A stretch of DNA of 64,000 nt, from the NCBI GenBank assembly GCA_963826165.1, contig CAWGWC010000009.1:62001-126000 (forward strand), in the 5' to 3' direction. A program made the translations under genes and the position numbers. The notes beneath the pieces are model-generated. The model made no database searches. It worked only from the letters and a program-made list of their open reading frames with translations, and was not told the origin of the DNA. Shown piece by piece: positions 18,250 through 28,137 of this stretch. This DNA is from JACVRW01 sp963826165. Its GTDB lineage: Bacteria > Actinomycetota > Thermoleophilia > Solirubrobacterales > Thermoleophilaceae. Positions within the stretch are counted from its first letter, which is position 1, and each line of letters starts with the position of its first letter.

Positions 18250-18859
18250 GGAGACGCCGCAGGTTAGCAGCGGGTTCTGGTCCCGGACGGGGGCGAGAGC
18301 CGCCGGTCAGCGCCTTCAAGCAGACGTGTACCGGTGGCGAGCGGGCGGCGTCCCGGCGCTGCTGCGCCGGGTTCGATGGGGCAACGTGGGGTGGTTGATC
18401 GCCCTGCTCGCTGCCGGTGCGCTGTTCCTGACGGGCGGTCCCGGGAGAGCGGGGCCGGGGAAGGCTCCGGCGCCGCCGGAATCGGGGCCGGTTGACGCCG
18501 AGGATGAGCGGCTCCGGAAGCGGCCGCACGGAGACGAGGTGTCGCCGCGCGGGGAGGGCACGCCGACGGAGCGCGGGGATACTCGTCGTCGGCGGCACAA
18601 CCGGCGCGAGCGCGGACGACGATCGCGGCGGCAAGAGTCGGGCCGGCGGTCGCAGGACCGCGCCCGTGGGCCCGAGCGCGGCGGCCCTCAAACTGCAAGG
18701 GTGAGGGAGCGTGTATCCGGAGGTGGTCCGGCTGAGCCACCCGCATCCCCTGCACCGTCGCCCGCCCTTCCTTCACCGCTGCCTCTCCCGACAGCTCCGC
18801 CGCCACCGCTGGCCGCGTCACCCGCGGGCGAGTTCGGGCCCGAGCGACCTTCGCCCTAG
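18248..18859 (+). CDS. Arg/Pro-rich single-pass membrane protein, unknown
   Basis: The 203-residue frame has one clear membrane helix (WLIALLAAGALFLTGG, about residues 49-64) after a basic N-terminal region. About 90 residues of Arg/Glu/Gly-rich sequence and a Pro/Ala/Ser-rich tail ending GEFGPERPSP follow. The hydrophobic helix between low-complexity regions argues for a real gene. ATG 18248 has an AGAGG site 6 bases upstream but overlaps the rpsF start; GTG 18326 is an alternative. No function recognised. Confidence 0.5.
   Translation: METPQVSSGFWSRTGARAAGQRLQADVYRWRAGGVPALLRRVRWGNVGWLIALLAAGALFLTGGPGRAGPGKAPAPPESGPVDAEDERLRKRPHGDEVSPRGEGTPTERGDTRRRRHNRRERGRRSRRQESGRRSQDRARGPERGGPQTARVRERVSGGGPAEPPASPAPSPALPSPLPLPTAPPPPLAASPAGEFGPERPSP
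18261..18266 (-). promoter_or_regulatory. Possible -10 element for rpsF, near-leaderless transcript
   Basis: On the minus strand this reads TAACCT, fitting TAnnnT, and ends 11 bases before the rpsF ATG. Transcription would begin within a few bases of the start codon, which would explain the missing ribosome site. No -35 is evident. Confidence 0.35.
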
Positions 18860-18965
18860 CAATCCTGCCCTGCACTGCTCACGGCGTACGAAGCAGGATG
18901 TCGGCCGAGGAGCTGGAGCAATCCCGCTTTGGGCACCGGCGGGTGCCGCCCCGCCGCGCGCGACC

Positions 18966-20426
18966 CTAGCCCGCGACCGGCGCCCGGCCCTGCCGCTTGG
19001 CCTCGATGTCCGCCAGCTGGTCGTCGACCCAGTCGCCGGGGTCGCGGGCGGTGACGATCCGCTTGAGGCCTTGCGCTCGCCAGGAACGCTCCTCGGCCGA
19101 CATGGTCAGCGCCTTGTGGATGGCGTCGGCCTGGTCCTGGACGTCGAAGGGATTGACCGAGAGGGCGAACTCGGCCAGCTCCTCGTGGGCACCGGTGTTC
19201 TCCGAGAGCAGCGACACGCCGTTGCGCTCGTTGACCAGTGGACCCTCCTTGGCGATCAGGTTCATGCCGTCGAACATCGCGTTGACCATCAGGAGGTCGT
19301 AGTGCTTGTAGGCCGAGATGGCCTCCTCGAGGTTCTCGCGCAGACGCAGCTCGATCGGCATCCAGTCGGTGGTGCCGTGCCGGTGGTTGACCACCGCGAC
19401 CAGCGCCTCGATGCGCTCGAGGTACTCGGCGTACTCCGGCACGTCCTGACGCGACGGGATCAGATGGGCGATGAACGTCACCTGCTCCTTGAACTCCGGA
19501 TGCTGCTCCAGGAAGAGGTCGAAGGCGGTGAAGCCGCGCAGCACGTTCTTCGACAGGTCGGCGCGGTCGACGCGCAGGATCAGGTGCTCGCGCCGGCGCC
19601 GGATGATCTCCCGCTCGTACTGGTGCACCGCTGGGCGCTGGGCGGTCTTGTGGAAGGTCTCGGCCGAGATCGGCAGCGGATAAGAGCGAACCCAGACCTC
19701 GCGTCCGTCGAAGTGGACGATGCCCGCCTCCTCGTCCACCTCGAGGTCGAACAGCTCGCGGCAGCAGAGCAGGAAGTTGCGCCTGTAGGAGCGGGTGTGG
19801 AAGGCGATGATGTCGTTGGCGAGGATGCCCTCGTAGATGTCCTCGCGCATGTCCGAGGGCAGGACGCGCCAGGCGTCCGGCTGCGTCCACGGGATGTGGA
19901 CGAAGTGATGGAGGAACAGGTCCGGCCGCTCACGGCGGATGAACTTGGGGGCGAGGTAGAGGTGGTAGTCGTGGAGCATCACCACGGCCTCGCCGTCGCC
20001 GACCTCGTCCAGCACCGCTCGCGCCAGGTCCTCGTTGACGACGCAGTAGCCGTTCTCGTAGGCGTCGACCTCGTGACGGCGGATGTCGGGCGCGTTCGAG
20101 AGATCCCAGAGGTAGTGCTGGATGAACCACAGCATCGGGTTGGCCATGACGTTGTAGAAGCCCTCGTAGGCATCCGGGTCGCTGGCCACCAGCTTGATCC
20201 GGTAGGTGTCGCCGTCGAGCTCGACCTCGAACGAGTTTCCGTCGTGCTGCTCGGAGGCCTCGATGTCGCCGTCGGTCATGGCCGAGGCCACCCAGACGGC
20301 GTCGCGGTGATGGACGAGACCCTGCAGCGCCGTGACCAGGCCGCCTCCGCCCCGGCTCACCTCCCCGTCTTCGAACGTGGCGGGGCCACGGTTCGAAACG
20401 AGGACGAGAGGGATGTCGGAGGTCAC
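18966..20426 (-). CDS. otsA: Trehalose-6-phosphate synthase (GT20)
   Basis: The 486-residue GT20 protein contains SNRGP at the N-terminus, the LHDYHLYLAP and HIPWTQPDAWRVLP acceptor-site segments, and the RVDRADLSKN motif that corresponds to the RLDYxKG donor site of OtsA. Near the C-terminus are FDGMNLIAKEGPLVNE and LSENTGAHEEL. It would join UDP- or GDP-glucose to glucose 6-phosphate. No trehalose-phosphatase is visible nearby. It overlaps the neighbouring glycosyltransferase by 4 bases. Confidence 0.88.
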   Translation of the reverse strand: MTSDIPLVLVSNRGPATFEDGEVSRGGGGLVTALQGLVHHRDAVWVASAMTDGDIEASEQHDGNSFEVELDGDTYRIKLVASDPDAYEGFYNVMANPMLWFIQHYLWDLSNAPDIRRHEVDAYENGYCVVNEDLARAVLDEVGDGEAVVMLHDYHLYLAPKFIRRERPDLFLHHFVHIPWTQPDAWRVLPSDMREDIYEGILANDIIAFHTRSYRRNFLLCCRELFDLEVDEEAGIVHFDGREVWVRSYPLPISAETFHKTAQRPAVHQYEREIIRRRREHLILRVDRADLSKNVLRGFTAFDLFLEQHPEFKEQVTFIAHLIPSRQDVPEYAEYLERIEALVAVVNHRHGTTDWMPIELRLRENLEEAISAYKHYDLLMVNAMFDGMNLIAKEGPLVNERNGVSLLSENTGAHEELAEFALSVNPFDVQDQADAIHKALTMSAEERSWRAQGLKRIVTARDPGDWVDDQLADIEAKRQGRAPVAG

Positions 20427-21661
20427 TGGCGCTCGCTGAAGAGCCTAAGCCAATCGCGCAGGAGCCGAGGGGTGAGGAAGTGGGCGCGCACGTGCTCCTT
20501 GCCCGTGCGGCCGAGCTGCTTGCCCAGGTCGGGCTCGCGCAGGATCCGCAGCGAGCGGTCGGCGCACTCCTCGGGCGAGTTCACCAGGAAGCCGGTCTGG
20601 CCGTCCTGGACCTGGAGCGGTATCCCGCCGACGTTCCCGCCGATGAAGGGACGTCCCTTCCACAGCGCCTCGGAAACGGTGAGGCCGAAGCCCTCGCGGG
20701 TGGACTTCTGGATCACCACGTCCGCCTGCGACTGGAAGGCGTTGACCTCGATCGCCCCGACGTTGTTGAAGTTGTTGAGGATGTGGATGTCGGGATCGCC
20801 GTCGGCGTGGGCCATCGTCGAGTTGAAGAACTCCCAGCCCTCGGGGTCGTCGGTGGCCATCGAGCCGATCAGGGCGAGCTGAACCTCCGGCATCTCCTGC
20901 TTGACCAGCCGGTACGCGTCGATCACGCCGATCGGGTCCTTCCAGGGATCGAAGCGCGACACCTGGCACATCAGCGGGCGATCGACGTCGATGCCGAACT
21001 GGTCGCAGACGAACGCCGCGTCCTCGGGAGACAGCGCCATGTTCTTCGGCGACAGGGGATCGATGGCCGGCGGGCAGATGACCACTCCGTCGGAGGCGCC
21101 GTCGAGCCCCTCGGGCACGTAGGCCGGCACGTGCCAGACCGTGTGGTCGTAGTCACCGATCAGCGGGACGATTCGCTCGATCGCGTCCGGGTTGGGCGTG
21201 GAGAGATCGATGTGGCAGCGCCAGACCCAGGTCTTGGCCTTGTCCGGCACGAGACGCTTGATCCCGGCCGGCTGAGGGTCGTGGATGATGATCACGTCCC
21301 AGTCGCCGGTGATCTCCGAGGCGTTCATCTCGTTGTAGCGGAAGTAGACCTCCCACTCCTCCTCGGTGAGCGACTCCGGATTGCCCTGGAGCGCGTTGTG
21401 GAGGCGCTTGGTTGCGTTGTAGAACTCCTCGCGCCCGAGCATCACCTGCCACTCGGCCGAGATGCCGGCGTCGTTCATCAACGGGATGAGGGTGTAGAGG
21501 ATCTCCGAGACCCCCCCGCCGAAGGCGGTGGCCGAGACGTGCAGGACCCGCAGGCCCTGTAGCCCCTCGGCCAGGTCCCGGATCTCCTTGACGAGCGGCC
21601 GGCCGACCAGGTGCGTGTAGTCGGCCAGGCTCTTGTTGCCTACGGAAATCGGCTGAAGCAC
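20423..21661 (-). CDS. GT4 glycosyltransferase, trehalose synthase (TreT)-like
   Basis: The 412-residue protein has a GT-B fold with SATAFGGGVSEIL in the N-terminal half and SRFDPWKDPIGVIDAY in the C-terminal half. The GT4 motif KSTREGFGLTVSEALWKGRPFIG, split here for length, contains the E-x7-E pair. The pattern is that of TreT, which makes trehalose from NDP-glucose and glucose. Overlap with otsA supports a trehalose role. A different alpha-glucosyl product cannot be excluded. Confidence 0.8.
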   Translation of the reverse strand: MLQPISVGNKSLADYTHLVGRPLVKEIRDLAEGLQGLRVLHVSATAFGGGVSEILYTLIPLMNDAGISAEWQVMLGREEFYNATKRLHNALQGNPESLTEEEWEVYFRYNEMNASEITGDWDVIIIHDPQPAGIKRLVPDKAKTWVWRCHIDLSTPNPDAIERIVPLIGDYDHTVWHVPAYVPEGLDGASDGVVICPPAIDPLSPKNMALSPEDAAFVCDQFGIDVDRPLMCQVSRFDPWKDPIGVIDAYRLVKQEMPEVQLALIGSMATDDPEGWEFFNSTMAHADGDPDIHILNNFNNVGAIEVNAFQSQADVVIQKSTREGFGLTVSEALWKGRPFIGGNVGGIPLQVQDGQTGFLVNSPEECADRSLRILREPDLGKQLGRTGKEHVRAHFLTPRLLRDWLRLFSERQ

Positions 21662-21670
21662 GCGGCCAGA

Positions 21671-22116
21671 CTACTCGGCGGGAACGCTCAGATACTTGAC
21701 CAGCCTGGTCTGGCCTGAGGAGAACGACGAATCGTCGACCGTGGCGTCGATGATCGCGCGGCTGAGCTCCTGCTCGCTCGCCGCCACGGGCCCCGCCGGA
21801 CCGTCCAGGTCCATCAGCAGCCGGTCGTCGGTGAGCCGAAAGGAGAAGCTCAGCCGCGACTCGTCGTCGAGCGAACGTGACTCGTCGACGAAGTCGTTGG
21901 CGGCCTCGGTGATCGCGAGCTTGAGGTCGGCCACCTCCTCCGGCGACAACGGGGTGAGGCGACACACCGCCGAAAGGGCGAGACGCGCCAGCACCAAGTA
22001 GTCCGGGCGGGCCGGGATGGTCAGCGATACATCGCGGCTCTCGGTTGCCTGTGAGGCCTCCAATTCGCTCCTCACCCTACCCGGAACCGGCACTAATTCA
22101 GCACCGGCCGTCTCCA

Positions 22117-22117
<1 letters not shown>
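21671..22117 (-). CDS. Anti-sigma factor-like protein (RsbW-type HATPase fold)
   Basis: The 148-residue protein resembles RsbW/SpoIIAB kinases. A helix bearing the N-box-like segment LAITEAANDFV (E71, N74) follows RLTPLSPEEVADLK, which matches the usual pattern before this box. The ATP-lid glycine motif DxGxG is not intact (DLDGPAG is the nearest), so nucleotide binding is doubtful. It may bind a sigma factor or antagonist without kinase activity. It overlaps the HtrA-like gene by one base and precedes the trehalose genes. Confidence 0.7.
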
Positions 22118-23285
<1,168 letters not shown>

Positions 23286-23289
<4 letters not shown>

Positions 23290-24716
23290 TGCGGATTCCC
23301 GTCGGAGGGCAGGCGCAGCCGGAACGCGGTCGCGCGATCGCTCCCGTCCAGCACGAGCCGGCCCTCCATGCGCTCGGCCAGCTCGCGCGCGATGGCGAGG
23401 CCGAGGCCGGCGCCGCGGGCCGCGTCGCCGGTGTAGAAGCGTTCGAAGGCCTTCTCGTGCGAGCCGGCCGGCAGGCCGGGCCCGTAATCGGCCACCGAGA
23501 GCTCGGCGGCCCCGTTGTCGCGGTGCGCGCTCACGGTGACGTCAGTGCCCTCCGGCGTGTGGCGGATGGCGTTGTCCATGAGAATACGCATGATCTGGAC
23601 CACCCGCTCACGGTCACATCGAGCCAGTGGCCCGGTCTCCGGCACCTGCATGAGCACGTTCGTGCCGTGCTGGGAGAGGGCGGGACGGAACTCGCCCACC
23701 ACCGAACGGGTGAGCTCGGCCAGGTCGACCGGTTCGGTCTGCAGCTCCATGGCCCCGGCGTCGAGTCGCGACAGGTCGAGCAGGTCCACTGACAGCTTTC
23801 GCAACCTGGCCACCTGCTCGCTCATCGTGTCGATGAACTCGCGCCGCGTCGCGTCGTCGAGGTCCTCGTCCTGCAGCAGCTCGACGAAGCCCGCAAGCGA
23901 GAAGATGGGCGTGCGCAGCTCGTGCGAGGCGGTGGCGATGAACTCCTTGCGGGCGATTTCGACCTCGCGCAGCTGGCGCTGCATGTCGTTGAAGGTGCGG
24001 GTGAGCTGCCCGAGCTCGTCCTCCGAGTCCACCGGCAGCGGCTCCTGGAAGTGGCCGCGGGCCACAGCGGCCGCCGCACGCTCCACCCGGCGCACGCGGC
24101 CGGCCAGCCGCCGGGCCACGACCCAGCCCCCGACCAGCGCGATCAGCAGCGCCGCGCCGGTGGCCCAGAGCACGCGATCGCGGATGAACGAGACGGTTTC
24201 GGTCACCTCTCGGAAATCGCGCGAGAACACGGCGACCCACTCGGGGTTCTTCCGGGGCAGGGGCTGGGCGACGATGCCGATGTCCTCGCCCGCGAAGCTG
24301 CTGAAGCCGCTCTGCTGCTCCTCCGTGCGCACCGACTTCCGGGCGAGGTCATACGCGCGCGGGAAGGCGAGCCGGGCCCCGGAGTCGGTGCGGGGGAAGA
24401 AGCTCAGACCGCGCCGGTCGAGCTGGCGGCCCTCGGGATTCTCACGGACGGTCAGAAGCGTCAGCCGGGCGTCGATGCTCTCGGCCAGGGCCCGCACCTG
24501 CCGATCGAGGTCCGGCTGGTCGGAGTCGCCCACCTGCAGCCGGCGCAGCGTGCCCGTGGAGGCCGTGGCCACCAGCTCGAGGTCGCGCAGACGGCGCTCT
24601 TCCAGGCTCGACTCGGGCTGGGTGACCACGTAGAAGTAGATGACGCCGAAGGCTGCGGCCGTGATCAGGAAGAACAGCAGTGCGACCTTGTTGCCGAGCG
24701 ACCTGATGCGCCTCAC
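23286..24716 (-). CDS. Sensor histidine kinase
   Basis: The GTG at 24716 overlaps the regulator stop (GTGA) and gives 476 residues starting VRRIRSLGNK; longer starts would lie within the regulator gene. Order: membrane helix (about 10-30), an extracellular sensor region of about 140 residues, second helix, HAMP domain, HisKA with SHELRTP, and an ATPase domain with DNAIRHTPEG and GAGLGLAI. It phosphorylates the adjacent OmpR-type regulator. Linkage to an HtrA protease suggests an envelope-stress signal. Confidence 0.93.
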
Positions 24717-25414
24717 CCGTCCTGAAAGCGGTACCCCACGCCACGTACCGTGAGGATCAGCTCGGGGGTCTTCGGCTCCGACTCGAGCTTCTCGCGCAGG
24801 TGCCTGATGTGGACGTCGATGGTGCGGGGGTCGCGGTACGAGGCGTCGCCCCACACGCGCTCGAGCAGCATGGTGCGGCTGAACACTCGCCCGGGGGTGC
24901 GGGCCAGAGCGGCCAGGATCTCGAACTCCACGTAGGTGAGCCGCACCGCCTCGCCGCGGACCTGGACGAGCCGCTTCTCGAAGTCGATGCGCAGGTCGCC
25001 CGCCTCGATCGGCTCCTCGAAGCGCTCCTCGGGGGCAGTGAGCGCGGCCCGCCGCAGCACCGCGCGCACCCGGCTGCGGAACTCGCGCACCGAGAACGGC
25101 TTGGTGATGTAGTCGTCGGCGCCGAGCTCGAGGCCGAGCACCATGTCCGTCTCCTCCGCCTTGGCCGTGAGCATGATGATGGGCACGGTGCTGCGCGACC
25201 GGATCTCCCGGCAGACCTCGAAGCCGTCTCGCCGCGGCATCATCACGTCGAGCACCACGAGGTCGAAGTCGTCCTCGCTCAGCCGGTCGAGCGCCTCCTG
25301 GCCGTCGAGCGCGGGCACGACGTCGTAGCCCTCCTTGCGCAGCGGGTAGGTCAGGAGCTTCTGAACCGCGTCCTCATCGTCCACGAGCAGGATGCGGGGT
25401 GCTGAGGCGCTCAC
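24713..25414 (-). CDS. OmpR-family response regulator
   Basis: The 233-residue protein has a receiver domain with acidic pocket VDDED, phosphoacceptor D56 in VVLDVMMP, and YITKPF with the conserved Lys. A winged-helix DNA-binding domain follows, with RTPGRVFSRTMLLERVWG and DVHIRHLREKLE. It is the first gene of the regulator-kinase-protease-anti-sigma run. MprA/RegX3-like regulators are the nearest described relatives, but orthology is not shown. Confidence 0.94.
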   Translation of the reverse strand: MSASAPRILLVDDEDAVQKLLTYPLRKEGYDVVPALDGQEALDRLSEDDFDLVVLDVMMPRRDGFEVCREIRSRSTVPIIMLTAKAEETDMVLGLELGADDYITKPFSVREFRSRVRAVLRRAALTAPEERFEEPIEAGDLRIDFEKRLVQVRGEAVRLTYVEFEILAALARTPGRVFSRTMLLERVWGDASYRDPRTIDVHIRHLREKLESEPKTPELILTVRGVGYRFQDG

Positions 25415-25439
25415 CTTCGGAATTGTAGGTTGAGCGGGA

Positions 25440-27215
25440 GTGATCGAGGCGCGGGTCTACAGGGCTGCCTTCATCCCGGCGCTGCTGGCCGTGGTGCTGG
25501 CGATGTTCTCGTTCCAGTCACGCCCCTCCCCTCTGCCGCAGGGATTGGCCGCCGATGTGCTGTTCGACGGGGCCGAGGCGGCGGGTCTGGCCGCCCGCAT
25601 CGCCACCGACCAGCCCGACCGGCGCGCGGGCGGGCCGGGGGACGCGGCGACGGCGGACCTGGTGGCGCAACGGCTCGACCGGAGCGGGTTTCAGGTGGAG
25701 CGCCAGGGCTTCACCCACGCCGGCGAGCGGCTGGAGAACGTGATCGGCCGCCGCGCCGGATCGTCGCGCCGCCAGATCGTGGTCGTGGCCGCCCGGGATG
25801 CCGCGGCGGTGCCGGACGCTCCCGGCAGCGCCTCGGACACCGCCGCCCTGATCGAGCTGGCGCGAGTGTTCGAGGGACGCCCGTCGCGCCGCACCCTGGT
25901 GCTGGCGTCGGTGGATGGTTCCTATCTCGGCGAGGTCGGCAGTGAGCGCCTCATCTCGGAGATCGGCTCGCCGAGCTTCGTCGACGCGGTGATCGTCGTG
26001 TCGAGTCTCGGGTCCGAGGCCGAGGAGGCCTCCGTGCAGGCGTGGTCGACCGACTCCCGGCGCGCGGGGATCGGGCTCCAGCGAACGGTCGAGGACTCGA
26101 TCCGCGAGGAAGTGGAGCGCGCGGCCGGCGGCACCGGCCTCCTTGGGCAGCTGGCCCGGCTCTCCTTCCCGTTGGGAATCGGCCCGCAGGGCGTGCTCGT
26201 GGCGGACGGCTACGACTCCGTGCGCATCTCCGGCAGCGGTGAGCTGCCGCCCCCGGGCGACGGGCCCCTGGAGGCGATCAGCGAGGACCGGCTCGGCGCG
26301 CTCGGCCGGGCCACCCTGCGCACGGTGACCGCCCTCGACCAGGGCCGCAGGCCAGCCCACGGCCCGGACTCCTATCTGCTGATGGTCAGCCAGGTGCTGC
26401 CCGGCTGGGTCATCTCGCTGCTCGCCGGGACCCTGCTGCTGCCCGTGGTGGTGGCCTCGGTCGACGCGCTGGCGCGGGCCAGGCGCCGCCAGATCGACGT
26501 CCTGCTGTGGCTGCGCTTCGTGGGTGCGTGGGTGGCGCCCTTCCTGGCGGCTCTGGCCCTGGCCGAGCTGCTGGCGCTCACCGGGGCCACCCCGCCACCA
26601 CCGCCGGCACCGGTGCCACCCGAGGTGCTGCCCCTCGACGGACCGGCGCTCGGGGTACTGGGCGGGCTGGCGGCGGGCATGCTTCTGGCCTTTCTGCTGG
26701 CGCGCTGGCTCGCCGCCCGGCCCGATCCGCAGCTCAAGCAGCCCGGCGAGCCGGGCGCGGCGGTGGCGGTGGCGCTGGCCCTGAGCCTCGGATGCATGCT
26801 CCTGTGGGCCGTCAACCCCTACGCCGGTCTGCTCGCGGTGCCGGCGGCGCACCTGTGGATGCTTGCGGTGCTCACCCGGCCGCCACCCCCTCGGCGGGGA
26901 CGACTGGCGATGCTGGCCACCGGCCTGGTGCTGCCGCTGCTCGTGGGCCTGTACTACCTGTTCGCGCTCGACCTCGACCCCCTGGCGGGGCTCTGGTACC
27001 TGGTCATGCTGGTGACCGGGCACAGCCTCGGCTTCGGCCTGGCGCTGGTGGGCTGCCTGCTGCTGGGCGTGGTCTGCGCCACGACCGAGCTGGCCTGGCG
27101 AATCCCCGAGCCGGAGCCCCCCACGCCCGAGGAGCTCGGCCCTTCCGTGTACGGGCCCGGCGCCTACGCCGGCCCGGGTTCGCTGGGCGGGACGAGCAGC
27201 GCGCTCGAGCGCTGA
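25440..27215 (+). CDS. Degenerate M28-peptidase-like domain fused to a polytopic membrane domain
   Basis: The 591-residue protein has an N-terminal signal-anchor, then a domain with the layout of M28 aminopeptidases: GGPGDAATADLVAQRL, IVVVAARDAAAVPDAPGSASDTAALIELAR (split over two ligand motifs), then LVLASVDGSY. The usual zinc ligands H-x-D and DN are replaced by R-D-A and SDT, so it is probably not a metallopeptidase. About eight membrane helices and a Pro/Gly-rich tail follow. The role is unknown. GTG 25440 follows the divergent regulator start by 25 bases. Confidence 0.75.
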   Translation: MIEARVYRAAFIPALLAVVLAMFSFQSRPSPLPQGLAADVLFDGAEAAGLAARIATDQPDRRAGGPGDAATADLVAQRLDRSGFQVERQGFTHAGERLENVIGRRAGSSRRQIVVVAARDAAAVPDAPGSASDTAALIELARVFEGRPSRRTLVLASVDGSYLGEVGSERLISEIGSPSFVDAVIVVSSLGSEAEEASVQAWSTDSRRAGIGLQRTVEDSIREEVERAAGGTGLLGQLARLSFPLGIGPQGVLVADGYDSVRISGSGELPPPGDGPLEAISEDRLGALGRATLRTVTALDQGRRPAHGPDSYLLMVSQVLPGWVISLLAGTLLLPVVVASVDALARARRRQIDVLLWLRFVGAWVAPFLAALALAELLALTGATPPPPPAPVPPEVLPLDGPALGVLGGLAAGMLLAFLLARWLAARPDPQLKQPGEPGAAVAVALALSLGCMLLWAVNPYAGLLAVPAAHLWMLAVLTRPPPPRRGRLAMLATGLVLPLLVGLYYLFALDLDPLAGLWYLVMLVTGHSLGFGLALVGCLLLGVVCATTELAWRIPEPEPPTPEELGPSVYGPGAYAGPGSLGGTSSALER

Positions 27216-27229
27216 GCGCCGGCGGGCGT

Positions 27230-28072
27230 TCAGGCGTGCTCGAAGCCCCGCAGGCCCTCCACCGGTCGTCCGTCCTCTCCGACCAGCACGAGGCCCTCGC
27301 CGGCCGCGACCTCTCCGATCCAGGCGACGCCGGCCGCCTCGGCGGCCTCGCGGTCTCCGGGGGCCATCGCCACCAGCAGCTCGTAGTCGTCGCCGCCGGT
27401 GGCTCCCTCCTCCGGCGTCACGCCCGACGCCAGCGGCAGGCGCTCGAGCTCTACTCGCAACCGGACTCCGCTCGCCTCGGCCATGTGCGCGGCGTCCGTG
27501 GCCAGCCCGTCGCTGAGGTCGATCATCGCGCTAGCGCCGGCCGCGCTGAGGGCGCGCCCCTCCCGTAGCCGCGGGCGTGGCCGGAGATGGCGGTCCACGA
27601 GCACGCGCGGCTCACGCTCGCCGCGCTCGAGCAGCCTGCGTCCGGCCTCGGAGCCGCCCAGCTCGCCGGTCACTCCCAGCAGGTCCCCGGGCCGTGCGCC
27701 CGACCGGGCGACGAGGTCGGCCTCCCGGTCGGCCCAGCCCGTGACCGTCACGGTCACCACCAGCACCGGCCCCCCGGCGATGTCGCCGCCGGCGATCGTG
27801 GTGTCGCACTCGGCTGCCAGCGCCTCCATCGCGCCCACCAGCTCGAGCGCGCCCTCGAAGTGCCCGGGCAGCACGAGCGAGATGTAGGCCTCGCCGGGCT
27901 CCGCGCCCATGGCGGCGAGGTCGGAGAGCGCCGCCGCCAGCGCCTTCCAGCCCACGTCCGCGGGCGAGTGGGTGTCGAGGCGAAAGTGAGTGCCCTCCAC
28001 CACCGTGTCGATCGAGGTGACGGCCAGCGGGCGGGCGCGGACCACGGCCGCGTCGTCGCCGGTCCAGCGCAC
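27230..28072 (-). CDS. thiL: Thiamine-monophosphate kinase
   Basis: ThiL signatures are GDDAAVV, the SIDTVVEGTHF segment, ALAAALSDLAAMGA, TIAGGDIAGG, MIDLSDGLATD and GGDDYELL. It makes thiamine diphosphate from the monophosphate. The GTG at 28072 is the first standard start, but the family N-terminal helix (ELELIAAIQAALG) is encoded upstream to about 28135. There the only possible initiator is CTG, two bases after the PBP stop. The protein is therefore probably about 301 residues and the start annotated here is too short. Confidence 0.88.
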   Translation of the reverse strand: MRWTGDDAAVVRARPLAVTSIDTVVEGTHFRLDTHSPADVGWKALAAALSDLAAMGAEPGEAYISLVLPGHFEGALELVGAMEALAAECDTTIAGGDIAGGPVLVVTVTVTGWADREADLVARSGARPGDLLGVTGELGGSEAGRRLLERGEREPRVLVDRHLRPRPRLREGRALSAAGASAMIDLSDGLATDAAHMAEASGVRLRVELERLPLASGVTPEEGATGGDDYELLVAMAPGDREAAEAAGVAWIGEVAAGEGLVLVGEDGRPVEGLRGFEHA

Positions 28073-28137
28073 GATCCGCTCGCTGCGGCGGCCGAGGGCG
28101 GCCTGTATGGCGGCGATGAGCTCGAGCTCGGGCAGAA

